A DNA stretch of 64,000 nucleotides from Sordariomycetes sp. S80-01Y. Taxonomy: Eukaryota > Ascomycota > Sordariomycetes. Below the pieces are notes generated by a model. The model was not told where the DNA came from. It saw only the letters and a list, made by a program, of their open reading frames with translations, and searched no databases. Of this stretch, positions 30,709 through 41,869 are shown piece after piece (positions within the stretch are counted from its first letter, which is position 1; each line of letters begins with the position of its first letter). A program made the translations under genes and the position numbers. Where the stretch lies: assembly GCA_037042185.1 (NCBI GenBank), contig JAXQJY010000033.1:186001-250000 (forward strand), read 5' to 3'.

Positions 30709-33033
30709 ATGGACAAAACGCCAGCGCCTATATTTCGCAGAAATCAGCAACCTCCATCCTCCGCCATTCCCTCCTCCTCGCCCGCCTTCGGCACGCCAGC
30801 CCACCCGCTAAAGCCCTTCGCTGTCAACGCTCCAAAAGCGCCCATCCTCCCCATCATCCTCCCGCCGGCCACTCTTCGACCCCTCGCCTTCAGGACCTTC
30901 ACGAAAAAACACAGTCTCACCCTCACGTCATCGGCGCTGCAAGCCTTGGCTTCCTTCATTGGGAAGCACTGCGGCTCAGGATGGAGAGAGGAAGGGTTGG
31001 CGGAGAGGGTGCTCGAGGAGATCGCCAGAAGTTGGAAGAACAGGAATGGCGGCGTCATGGTTGACGGAGGCAGCAAGGAGCTGACGGAGATCCTCAAGAC
31101 CCTAGAGGGGAACATGAGTGGAGGCAAAGTTACAGCTCCAGGGCGAGGCTTGCCTAGGGGCGATACCATGCTTATGGACACAGACGGCGATGCTGTGAGC
31201 ACAAGATTGGGGTTGCGACCTACAGGACCTTCGAGAGAAGACAGCAATGCTAGCTTTGGGATGTCGGGGCTGGGCGTACAGGAGGATGAAGACGATGCGG
31301 AAGCGGCCAACGACCCGAGGGCATGGCTCAAAGTCATTGACGCCTACGAGCACCCACGACTACTCTACAACGTCCAGAAGAAGCACTTCGAGCGAGTGTC
31401 CGGCAAGCCATCTCTATTACCGCCAGCTTTGCACAAAACCACCGTCTTCCGCAACCGCTACCACGTCATCCACCAGCGCCTGCTTCGAAACGAAGCCTTC
31501 CAGACGTCATACGTTTCCGCCTCACGGAAACGCTCCATTAACAAATCTTTATCCTCTCAACAATCACTCAAAATTACCCCCATCGCCAACCTCCTAGGTC
31601 GACACGGGAGCAATCACATGCTCCTCGGCCAACTTAATGTCCTACCTACGGGCGACATCGCAATCAGTGATCTGACAGGCACAATAGCCTTGGATCTGAA
31701 ACAAGCAGTCTCAATCCCGCACGACTCAGCCTGGTTCTGCCCGGGTATGATCGTTCTGATAGACGGCGTCTACGAAGAAGAAGACGAATCCTCGGGTAAA
31801 GGTCTCGGAGGAAGCTCTGGTGTAGGAGGTACACTGGGCGGTCACTTTCAAACATTCTTCATCGGTCAACCGCCCTGCGAGAAGCGCAAAGCCACTCTCG
31901 GAATATCTGGCCCAGAGGGAGGCGCGGACCATACCATAGGTGGTGGCTTCGGCTGGATCGACTTCCTGGATGTGGGATCCGAGCGCGCCGTCGGCGCGAA
32001 GATGCGAAGACTCGAGCAACGGCTCCTCCACTCCTCACAGCGAAAACGCATCGTCATTATTGGCGAGCTGAACCTTGACCAGCCCCGCGTTCTCCAAGCC
32101 CTCCGCAAGATCCTCTCCCTCTACGCCTCGGACGATCAAGACATCATACCTCTAACCTTCGTCCTGGCCGGCAACTTCACCTCCCACGCTGTCATGGCGC
32201 GCGGCGGCAGCGGCGGGAGTATAGAGTACAAGGAGTACTTCGATGCTCTTGCAAGCACTCTTGCTGACTTCCCCTCCCTACTGCGAAGTTCAACGTTCGT
32301 GTTTGTGCCGGGGGACAATGATGGGTGGGTGAGTTCGTTCACGGCGGGAGCGAGCACCCCGATACCGAGGAAAGGCGTGCCGGAGATGTTCACGAGCAGG
32401 ATCAGACGGGTCTTTGCGCAGGCCAACGGGGAGGCGAATCATGCCGTACAGGGACAAGCGGTATGGGCTTCCAATCCCAGTCGGTTGAGCCTCTTTGGGC
32501 CGAACCATGAGATCGTCATGATACGAGACGACGTGTCCGCCCGACTACGGCGCACATCCATCACCCTCAAGCCCAAGACCCAGGAGCAACCCGCACAAGC
32601 AGAGCAACCAGCGCCGGAAGCCCAGGCCGACGCCATGGACCTCGACTCCACGGCACCGGCATCCCCAACACCCGCCCCCGAAAGCACCGAAGCAGGCGCA
32701 CACCCTGCTGCGGACGGGCAGGACCCGTCGACGCCGCACGACATCCACGCGGCCCAGAAGCTCGTCAAGTCCATCCTCGATCAGGGCTACCTCGCCCCGT
32801 TCCGCCAGTCCATCCGCCCCGTGCACTGGGACTACGCTTCGGCGCTGCACCTGTACCCCCTGCCGACGGCCATGTGCCTGGTCGACACGAGCGCCCCGCC
32901 CTTCTGCCTCAGCTACGAGGGGTGCCACGTTGTCAACCCGGGCAGCGTGCTCGTCACGGGACGGAAGGGTGTGGGCAGGTGGGTTGAGTACGAGGTCGGT
33001 GGGGTGGGGAGGCTGAAGGAGTGTACGTTCTAA
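30709..33033 (+). CDS. DPB2: DNA polymerase epsilon subunit B
   Basis: Intronless, 774 residues from the ATG at 30709 (context TCAAGATGG). Dpb2 is the essential non-catalytic second subunit of the leading-strand replicase and links Pol epsilon to the GINS/CMG helicase. The N-terminal part (about 50-150) fits the small helical domain; the middle has an OB-like region (I-A-N-L-L-G-R-H-G ... I-A-I-S-D-L-T-G); the C-terminal half is the inactive calcineurin-like phosphoesterase fold with the family motifs I-V-I-I-G-E-L-N-L-D, F-V-L-A-G-N-F, F-V-P-G-D-N-D and L-F-G-P-N-H-E-I. A Pro/Ala/Gln-rich acidic insert (about residues 622-680) interrupts that fold before the final strands and may be a surface loop. 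Confidence 0.95.
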   Translation: MDKTPAPIFRRNQQPPSSAIPSSSPAFGTPAHPLKPFAVNAPKAPILPIILPPATLRPLAFRTFTKKHSLTLTSSALQALASFIGKHCGSGWREEGLAERVLEEIARSWKNRNGGVMVDGGSKELTEILKTLEGNMSGGKVTAPGRGLPRGDTMLMDTDGDAVSTRLGLRPTGPSREDSNASFGMSGLGVQEDEDDAEAANDPRAWLKVIDAYEHPRLLYNVQKKHFERVSGKPSLLPPALHKTTVFRNRYHVIHQRLLRNEAFQTSYVSASRKRSINKSLSSQQSLKITPIANLLGRHGSNHMLLGQLNVLPTGDIAISDLTGTIALDLKQAVSIPHDSAWFCPGMIVLIDGVYEEEDESSGKGLGGSSGVGGTLGGHFQTFFIGQPPCEKRKATLGISGPEGGADHTIGGGFGWIDFLDVGSERAVGAKMRRLEQRLLHSSQRKRIVIIGELNLDQPRVLQALRKILSLYASDDQDIIPLTFVLAGNFTSHAVMARGGSGGSIEYKEYFDALASTLADFPSLLRSSTFVFVPGDNDGWVSSFTAGASTPIPRKGVPEMFTSRIRRVFAQANGEANHAVQGQAVWASNPSRLSLFGPNHEIVMIRDDVSARLRRTSITLKPKTQEQPAQAEQPAPEAQADAMDLDSTAPASPTPAPESTEAGAHPAADGQDPSTPHDIHAAQKLVKSILDQGYLAPFRQSIRPVHWDYASALHLYPLPTAMCLVDTSAPPFCLSYEGCHVVNPGSVLVTGRKGVGRWVEYEVGGVGRLKECTF

Positions 33034-33303
33034 GTAAGCCTGGAAGAGGCTTGAATGGTTCGGGGTTTAGAAGTTGTATAGAGAATGAATCACGACATGC
33101 ATGAATGGAAAGGGTAGTATGGTTGTCGCCGTCGGTGCTGCATAGAACTGTTTTCGAACGCCCGTGGTGTCCCTTTCTATTTGTGTGCCCCTTGTCCCCC
33201 CGTTTTCCAAACTCCAAAGCTCGTATCCAGACAAAAGCAGCACCTACTCTAGGTGAAAGAGAAGAACGATTAACACCGAAGTGGTGGGATCGATTCGACG
33301 AGC

Positions 33304-36300
33304 TCACTGCAAGAGCAGCGACTCTTCGTGCAAAACGCCAAACAAGCCCTCGATCTCTGCCCTGACCTTCTTCAACTCCTCGGCGACCTGGCTAGTCACA
33401 AGGATATACGCATAGAGCAGCGCGTAATCCTTCTCCTCGGCGACCATGCCCGCGCCGTTTTCGCCCAGCTGCTGCAGCATGTGGTCCTTCCTGAACTGGT
33501 ATATCCTGCCGAGCAGGCGGTCCTTGTTGCTGTCGATGCTCGGGATCGCGTCCGTCAGCGGGTACTCCAGCATGACGCAGGAGGCGAGAACCTGAAAGAC
33601 GTGGCAGATGCGCTGGCAGAGCTGGACGCGCTCCTCGGCGGTGAACTCGAGGATGGCGCGCTCGCCCTCCGAGAGCGTGCTGCGCTTCTGGGTGATGAGG
33701 CGCATGGCGTAGAAGCCGTCGAGGATGTGCTTTGTTGAGCGGAGGATGCGGCCGTAGGCAGCGTGGGGGAAGGGGCCGCGGAGTTCGAACTCGTGCTGGG
33801 CCGAGTTGCGGAGGGCTTCGAGTTTGAAAGCTGGATGTGTTAGCAGGTGTTGTGTGGCTGGAAAGGGGCGGCGATCTGCGGCATACCGTAGCGTTGAAGC
33901 GCGGCTTGTTCGCCTTCGCGCATGTAGTCCAGCATGCTCTCGCTTTCGAGATGCACGCCCAAGGGCCCCCGCTTCCAAATAAGACCGAGTTGGAGGTAGA
34001 GGACCGACAGACCCTCCTTGAACTTCCGGCGGGCGGAGATAGGCCACAGCAATCGGCACACGAGAATGCCCCAGACGATGCCCAGCGTCACAGCGATGAC
34101 ACGATGGTAGGTAATGTCAAAGATGAGCGGACTAGTGCCGCCTTCGTCGTCGTCGTCATCATCCACCTGTCTAGAGATACTGTAGGCGTACAGCACGACT
34201 ACATTGTACGCTAAGAGCGACATGCGGCCCAACGGCGCATTCTTGATAGCGATGAGGTAGAAGTTGTACAAGGAGAAGAGCCACCCGCAGAACATGAGAA
34301 CAAGCGCGTTCTCCTGGCCGACAAGCCATGCGAGAATGGCGCATATACCACCAATGAGCGTGCCATAGAAACGGGACAGACCGGTGGTGTTGGCCGCACC
34401 AGTCGTCATGCCGTTGACGATCATGTACGACAAGAGACCCCACTCTCCTCTCCATCGCTGGTAGACTGGTCTTGTAGACGGGATAAAGGCAAGCATTGCC
34501 CACAGGAGGGCGCCGATACCTACCTTGATGCCGAACAGGATGTCCTCTCTGGTGAACCACCTCGCGATCTTAAGTATCCACTGCGACATGCGTCTGAGAA
34601 TCTTGCTTGGCTGGGGAGCGGCTTCCCAGTTGAAAGTGTCCTTTCGACTGATGATCTGGTCCGGGATTCCCTTGGGGACAGCGCTCCTCCTTAGCCGGCT
34701 AACGGGTTCCTTGGGGATAAAGGGCTCGCGCAGAGCATCCTCAATTCCGATGGCATCTGGCTTGCTCTCTTCCTCTCTGCCCCAGCGCTGCCAAAACTTG
34801 AGGAAATTCCAGCTAAGGGCTTTCGAGTCGGTCTCATGCTTCAAGTCCTCAAGCACGTCGAGATATGCATCGATCTGCTCAGCAACGGCTTGCAAACTGA
34901 ACGAGAAGTGACCACACGCAGCAGCGACTTCCTCTATGTCAGCTTGAATCTTCTCGGACCTGGCTCTGCCCATCTCAATGCTGCGGTACAGTTGACGCAA
35001 CGCGTTACCTCGGGCCTCATCGTACAGCGACAGCGCATCCCTTAGGCTTTCCCGGAGTTGATCGTTGACGTTGATGTCGTTCTTAGGATCCTCACCAAAA
35101 GCAGGAGCCCGCAGAGTTTCCGAAAGGGTGTAGGAGAGTGATTTCATCGACGGACCAAGCAGATCAATGAAAAGAGTAAAGATTTCGGAGGGACTGCGGA
35201 AGATGGGCATCTTGTCAAGAGACGGGTCCGACTGGTTCATCCTCTGCTGCGCTCCTGTCTCACTTTCGTCAGAGTCCTCGTCGATTACAGCCAGCCTCTG
35301 CCTCTGTTCGTCAAAAAAGCCCGATAACGTTCTCGTGGCTCGCGGCGACTGAGGGCTGATGGCGGGTCGGGATGCGTTGCTGTCCTGCGGTCCACCTGTA
35401 GGGGCCTCTTTGAGGAGCATAAACTGCGTGTCCAAGGCGCTGCGCAATCCACCAATGGCTTGTGACAGGGTTTCCAGGCACTTGACGAGGCTCTTGTCCA
35501 GCTTGTACAGCTTCTCCCGGCCAACGAAGTAGTGCTCGTTCTTGGCCTCGCGCAGCGTCTTTGTCATCTGTGTGTAGGCCTTGTTGTAGTTCGCAGTGAC
35601 CCGAGCATAATCTGGCGAATTGAGCTCGTCCTCGGTACCATTCAAGAAGCTCTTGGCAACGAAAGACAACTTGTCTGCCAACGACATCGACGCTTTGGCC
35701 ATGTTCTGGCGCAACACTCTCCTCGCAGAAACGCGCCAAACGAGCAGGTTCACGGCGACAGTGCTACTAACACCCAGCATGAGAATTTTAAGCATCTGGA
35801 CCGGCTTCTCGCCCGAGAAGTAACCGCCCTGCACACTCTCCTCCTTCGTGATGACCGTGATGATGGCGATTGAGGTTAAGGAAGCGCCAACGTTGACCGT
35901 GGGCTGGTTAAGCGCCTGCTTCACCCAGCCGACGAATCCTAACCCTCCACACACGCAGATGATGAGCACAAGCACATGGGCTGGCTCAACGATGTCAAAC
36001 GCGTCTTTGCCCCAAATGACCAGCCCCATGGATATCATGGAGATTATCTCGGCGTACAGTATGGCGATTATACCGATGAAGGTAGCCTCGATCATAGAGC
36101 CTACAGTACGCGCAGGGTGAAAGTAGACGGTAATTGTCGCGGCCACGTGCTTCCCGTCGCGATGGCCCAGGAATCGTGACAGCGGTGGGAAGAAGGTACC
36201 CAAGCTGCCCAGGAGGTAGGCAAAGGAGCACTTCAGGACGGCGTGGCCTTCGTCGGACTGGAACCACGTCCAGAGGGCTATGCTCTTGTTCTTGGCCTTG

Positions 36301-36458
36301 AGCGCTGTTTCCTTGAATTTCTCGCCAATGGTCTCGGCCGAGGCGGCGAGCATGTCGGATGCGCCATCGCCGCCTGAGAGGGAAGAGGAGGTTCGGAGGG
36401 TGAATTGGCGTCGGGAGCGTTCGCCAGTGGAGGGTATCACGAAGGTGCCGTTGCGCAT
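33304..36458 (-). CDS. FUSC/aromatic-acid-exporter-like membrane protein (Brefeldin A sensitivity, Bre4 type)
   Basis: Two exons, 36458-33887 and 33830-33304 (GTATGC/CAG intron), give 1032 residues. Two membrane blocks of about six helices each (about residues 75-245 and 625-770) flank a long cytosolic region with a Ser-rich acidic segment and coiled-coil-like stretches; a further soluble domain of about 250 residues follows the second block. This two-block layout, the H-V-A-A-T-I-T-V-Y-F-H-P-A-R-T-V-G-S-M motif in the first block and the W-G-L-L-S-Y-M-I-V-N motif in the second are those of the fungal Bre4/DUF2421 family related to plant ALMT and bacterial FUSC transporters. Substrates are unknown; yeast family members affect brefeldin A sensitivity. 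A run of six Asp lies in the loop after the last helix pair. It converges with DPB2, 270 nt apart. Confidence 0.88.
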
Positions 36459-37368
36459 TTTCTGCTCCCAGTCAGCTGCTAATCCCCGCGATCCGGTTCA
36501 GAGTACAATTGGCGTACACTGCGCTTGGAAGGCTTCCGGATCCCCCAGCTGTTGGTGTCCGGCTGGGGGGTTCCGGACGGGCCTCCAGAGCTCATGCTGG
36601 CTGCTGACGTCGGGCTTCACAGGATCGGGATAGGACCATTGTCGTCTGTGGGAGTTGCGTGGAGAAGCTCTGAGGCGGCTCAGAGCTCCAATTTCGACGC
36701 GCGGTGAAGAATCTCAAGCGGGGTTGATGGATGTCGCAAAGGAAGGGAAGAAAAGTAAAGTAAGCTCGAGCTTGGAGGGAGGGAGCTACGAAGCTGCCTT
36801 AGTCGAGTCGACCCGCGTTGCGCCGTTGGGCGATTGACGTGATGGCTGAGACTGGCCCCACTGGCACTGGCACTTTACTGCAGTTGGCCAACCTTAAGCC
36901 CCTCTAGCGGGCAGTGACCGTGGCAGTGACAAAAAGGACCGTGTGAACAGCAGCTTTTAGAGCCGTCCGACTTGAACTTGACTTGCGCAACGATCTTATT
37001 CTCAGAGTCTACAGGTATCCGCAGCTTTTCCATTTTTGTTCACTGTCAGATCTACCTAAATAGTCTAGCACAGGATTGAAGAAAGCAACGCGAGGACAGG
37101 TTCGGCGTTTCATCCTGCGCCCTTAGTAGAGCTTTCTGTCGCCATCTCCACCATGTCCGTCCTCGCTGACCCGCTTCCTTTGACTACGTCGACGATGTAG
37201 ATTGACGACTCATGAGCGATCCATTTCAGCTTCGCCCCTCAGACAGGCCAAAACATCGCTCTGGTAATAAGCTGAGCCTATACTCGAAACCTTTTTGTGC
37301 TGTGATATGCGGTAGAGCGCAGGAGCCGTCACCCTTGAATCCTCCCACAGCAACTCGGCGCCTCCCCG
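36459..37368. other. Divergent promoter region and leader of the HAD gene
   Basis: About 900 nt. It includes a small upstream ORF of 15 codons at 37153-37200 in a good start context (CACCATG) and an ATG at 37212 opening a 101-codon frame that overlaps the start of the HAD gene out of frame. These may lie in the leader, or transcription may start after them. Confidence 0.4.
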
Positions 37369-38383
37369 ATGAGCCGAAGACTGTTCGCAACCATGGCATC
37401 CTCCGCAAGACGATTCGCGCCCTTAGGGCAGAGCTTGAAGTCTTCCTCGTCCGAACATCCAACGCTAAAGGGAGTCGTCTTCGACATGGACGGAACATTA
37501 TGGTACGTCTCATTTGAGTTCCCCTGGCTTTGTCCGACGTGCGAGACCTTTTCGTGCAGGGTCCTGGGCTACCCTAGAATGAACTCACTCAAGGGTTTGT
37601 CTGAGCAGCCTACCTGCGTAGAGCATGGCATTGTAGCTGTCTGGGGAGTATACTCGGGGTATGCTTCATAAGACTTCTCTAATTCATCGAATTGGGGCCT
37701 TTGGTTGCTGAGTAAATGCCTAGTCAACACGATTCCTTGCACCCAGCTTGTCCCACAACCACCTCTAGTCGCTAACTCCTCCCAGCGAGCCCCAGACTTA
37801 TATGTTCACCGACATGCGTACCGCCCTTGCCATCCCAAAATCCACCGATATCCTTCATCACATCGAAGCCCTTCCAGCAGACAAGCAGCCGTCGGCACTC
37901 CAGGCCATCCGCGACATCGAAGCCAAGGCCATGAAGAGCCAGAAGCCCCAGCCAGGCCTCGCCGAGCTGATGTCGTACCTCGACGGCCACTCGGTCCGCA
38001 AGGCCATCTGCACCCGCAACTTCGACCTCCCCGTACAGCACCTCCTGTCCACCTTCATCCCCTCCTCCACCTTCCACCCCATAGTGACGCGCGACTTCAA
38101 GCCGCCCAAGCCCGACCCGGCCGGCATCCTGCACATCGCTGAAGCATGGGGCCTGGTTGACGAGAGCGGAAAGGGCAAGGGCGAGGGGCTGATTATGGTG
38201 GGCGACAGCTTGGATGATATGACTGCTGGGCGGATGGCGGGGGCTGCGACGGTGCTGCTGGTCAACGAGGTGAACAAGGATTTGGCGGAGCACCCGCACA
38301 CGGATTTGGTAGTTGAGAGTCTAGATGAGTTGGTGGGAGTGTTGAAAGAGGGCTTCGAGGGGAGGGAGATTGTGGTGGAGTAG
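37369..38383 (+). CDS. HAD-superfamily hydrolase (phosphatase-like)
   Basis: Two exons, 37369-37502 and 37786-38383, joined by a 283-nt GTACGT/CAG intron that is the longest in the window, give 243 residues. All four HAD motifs are visible: motif I D-M-D-G-T-L right at the end of exon 1 (nucleophile Asp and acid Asp intact), motif II Thr in I-C-T-R-N, motif III Lys in the K-P-P-K-P-D-P segment, and motif IV G-D-S-L-D-D. The cap is the short helical type between motifs I and II. The first 25 residues are Arg/Ser-rich with no acids, so a mitochondrial presequence is possible; a second in-frame ATG lies at 37393. Substrate unknown; the layout resembles phosphoglycolate phosphatase or pseudouridine-monophosphate phosphatase relatives. 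Confidence 0.9.
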
Positions 38384-38762
38384 GGGTTGAGATACGAATA
38401 AGCGAGGTATGGCTTACATGGCCTGTCTGGCCCATGGGAGCTCGTTGAGACGTGAAGATAGCGAACTGTGAAAGGAAAGCAGAAGTAATGCGCTAAATCA
38501 AAACGATGTTCGTCATCTATATCCCAAGCAAAGCGACCAGTGTTGCGTGCGTCTGCCACTCAAGGCGTCACTCCTTTTCTCCCATCTCGGACTTGTCGTT
38601 CTGACGACCACCCCACTTCCTTCATCAACAGGCCAGATGCAAACAGACAGTAACAGTCAAATCCATGACAAGGCTTCGTGAGATCGTGAAAGAAATGTGC
38701 GCCATGTGATGCTTTCAATGCCAAGTCCCTTTACTCATCATCTTCAACCACGCTGGACTCCC
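38384..38762. other. Intergenic between converging genes
   Basis: About 380 nt of 3' flank shared by the HAD gene and the MEK gene. Nothing further seen. Confidence 0.5.
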
Positions 38763-40466
38763 TCAGACGTTATACGCGGGGTTCGGTGGGAGACCGTAAG
38801 CGGGCTGCCTCCTAGTCTCCCGGTCGTCCCGCGGAGTCCTCCTCATGTCATCAGGCGTAGCTCTCCTCGCTGGTGCAGGGGGCAATGGACCAGAAGGCGC
38901 AGGCCGCATGGGTAAGTTGAAGGAGTTGCCCTGCGATGGGGATGGGCTCATTCCTGGATGATCGCCGTACCCAGCGACCTGAGGTATCGAGTTTGTAGTT
39001 GTACCCCTAGTCGGACCAGGACGCTGCGGTACAGGCCCACCTGTCCGCCCCGAGCTAGCGCTGTTGCGCGTAGGGGAGCGGCTGGATGTAGAGTATTGCT
39101 GGCCTTGCGATGACACGTAGCCTGTGCCTGCGATGGGGATCTCGCCTGACGTTGGAGTCGGGAGAGATCGCTCGTCGGGTTGCTGGGTCGGGGGTGAGTC
39201 CCGTGAGCGGAGAAGGTCTTGGGTTGAAGGGGAGAGTTGGGGTGCTAGATGGGATTTGCGGTTATCACGCTCCATTAGACCGCATGCCCATTCTCGAAGA
39301 TTGACCGGAGTCCTTTTGGCTGCTTGAACAAAAGGTTCGCGGTCCTAGGCTGGTCAGCTGTTGTCTTGGTTCCGTTCAAGCATTGAACTTACATAAAGGT
39401 CTTGCGGTGTGGGTCGCAGTTCCGGCTCCTTGTATAGACACTTCTGAATCATGTCGTCCAGGATGCTCGGGAAGGCATCACTCTTTGGCAATCTCGGCGC
39501 CGGCTCATGCACAATCTGCTGCAGAAGATCCAGAATCCCTGCTGGCGCGCCGTCCTCATCATTCAACTGGTCGTTCCCGAACGGGAACTTGCCGATGGCC
39601 AGCTCCATGATGCTCAACCCAAAACTCCACACATCACTCTTAACGGTGTACTTTTCACCCTTTATGCGTTCAGGAGCCATGTATGTCGATGTGCCGACAA
39701 AAGTATCCGCAATGGAGTTGACGAGCTCGCCCGAAACACCGAAATCGCAGAGCTTGATGCCGCCTTGAGAGTTCACAAGAATGTTGGAGGGCTTGATGTC
39801 GCGGTGCATGATGTGGTGTTTGGTATAGAGGTACGTCAGGCCGCCGAGGGTGGCTTCTGCGATTTTGCCAAGCACGTCGACGCGAATAGGGCCAAAGACG
39901 CGGGAGACGCGGTCAAGGGAGCTGTAGTATGTTAGTAACTTGACTGCGAGAAGAGAGAGATTTGGCCTACCCCACGTCTGCGTACTCCATACACATGATA
40001 ACGTCGTTGTTGTGGTTCAAGAAGGCACCGTAGAAGTTGACGATGTAGTCCGAATGGCACCCGTGCATGATCTGCAGCTCCCTGACAATCCTCTTTCGTA
40101 CCTCTCGCTTCGCCTCAACATGTATCACCTGTTCCCGTTAGCACAGCTCTGTTCCATGCGGGGGAAACTAGGACTCGCCTTTCTCGCCATCACCGTCCCG
40201 GTAGTAAGATGTTTCACCTTGCTGACCGTACCTCCATTGCCACTCCCCAACTCCTTGACAATTTCCAGGTCCTCCGGTCTCAAGTCGAGTTTGTACTCAA
40301 TCCCGATCTCCAGCTGCTCATCCTTGCTGTCCCGTCGTCCTCCCGGCCCAGCACCGCTCGTCTCGGCAGTCGGTGGAGGCTTGGGAGCAGCCGGCGTCAG
40401 GGCGAGACCCTTGACGTTTTTGCGCTTCATGGTGCGCGGAGCAAAGCCGCCGCCGCCGTCAGCCAT
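38763..40466 (-). CDS. MST7: MAP kinase kinase, Ste7/MST7/MEK-2 type
   Basis: Four exons, 40466-40179, 40128-39971, 39921-39393 and 39344-38763, give 518 residues. This MEK acts between a Ste11-type MEKK and a Fus3/Kss1-type MAPK in mating, filament fusion and, in pathogens, appressorium formation. The N-terminus has a MAPK-docking motif [10 protein letters not shown] (about 14-23). The kinase domain starts near residue 65 with G-S-G-N-G-G-T-V; the ATP lysine is in M-A-R-K (K96), then [15 protein letters not shown] and the activation loop [10 protein letters not shown] with Ser/Thr at the MEKK sites. The tail of about 180 residues is Pro/Ser-rich and disordered. Intron 1 has a GC donor (GCGAGT) and falls directly after the K96 codon; no GT donor keeps the conserved frame. 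Confidence 0.94.
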
Positions 40467-41869
40467 GATGGATAGCTTGTATTGTTCGACCGCTCGGAGT
40501 AGTTCGGTAACGTGGATGTTGTAGGAGGTTGCAAGTCACCAACCAAGTACTGGCCGGGCTTCTCCTCGTAGGACTGGTCGAAGATTCGGTAGGTTTGAGG
40601 TCAGAAGCGACGCGTCTCGAGAAGATGCGAAAGATGAGGTCGGAGAATCGTTGTCGTATGAGACTAGGTGCGGAGGGAGGCTGACCGGTGTGCCGCTTGG
40701 GTGACCAACAGCGGTATCCCGAGCTGAAGGAGGGCTGGGCCAATCGTGCCTTTGGGCTGGTATTCTTCGCCGCGACTGGTGCTAATGGCTAGCGATGCTA
40801 AGTGATGACTCTGCCTTGCTCAGCAAATACCAATGAGCACAGAGGCACAGAAGGCAAGTCAGTTGAATCAGATTGAGGTGAATTCCAGGAGGAGAGGTTG
40901 GAGTCCCGTCCAGGTCGAGGTGGGGTTATCAGGATCCAGGGATCCAGGCCGCCGCGATAACGTGACAGAAACAGCACCAGCAGCAGTGGTTGCTTGGTCT
41001 GCAGCTGTCAATTCCCTGTCCCAATCATGGCCTGGAGCATGCGCCTACCAGCCGCAACAGCTGGGATAGTAGCATCAAAAACTGCAAGGGGCGCAATTTC
41101 GAAGCTCCAATCAGATGTCTGCCTCAGCTCGCCTTCAAGTCGCGGGCTTGCGGCCCAACGTTTCGCAGTCGGTTTCTCCCGTTTCGACATGGGAGCATCT
41201 GCATGATCCATGAGTCGTGACACGTTTGACGCTTGATCTCAACTCGCCCAAAACAGCAGTCCGTCCTACAAATACGGAAGGGACTGCATTTTCTCAGACC
41301 TCAGAAGGAATTAGTGATAGACGCTGAGATCCTCGCTTCGTATGGGCCCTGGCGGTGCCTTTCTGGCTGGGAATATCGATTAGACGCCCACCTGGCTCGC
41401 CCTATTGGCTATACGGTGGTAGCCTAATAGTGAAGGTGGGTGCCCAGCGCTAACAATCACCAGCGGCGAGGAAACATCATGGCTGGTATGACTCTTTTTC
41501 ACATCTGGTAAGACTAGACTGGCTATGTTTGGAAGGTTGCGAAAGGATAATACCAGATCTGCCGAGCTGTCTACTCGCCTACTCAACCCCGTACAAGGCA
41601 TCTATCCCCCAACGCCGCGAGTAATCGTCGGCACGGATTGTGCATTAGAAATCCAAAACAACTTTTGCAAGAAGCAAATGTCGTTCAGAAATTCCTCGGA
41701 TCAATTGCGTGGCCGGAAAGCAGCTGTAAGGCACGTGTGCTCTCCGGGTGGGTGACACAACATGAATATCGACACAGTCTTGCAGCCCTCAACAGCATGA
41801 TTCTTGAATATAGGAGTCAGCGGATCTTCTCTGTTTTAGGCCGTGAGAACTTTTCGCAGCTCGCAGAGA
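40467..41869. other. Intergenic, no gene recognised
   Basis: About 1.4 kb: promoter of the MEK gene on the left and 3' flank of the zinc-cluster gene on the right. Small ORFs on both strands carry no recognisable content. Confidence 0.45.
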
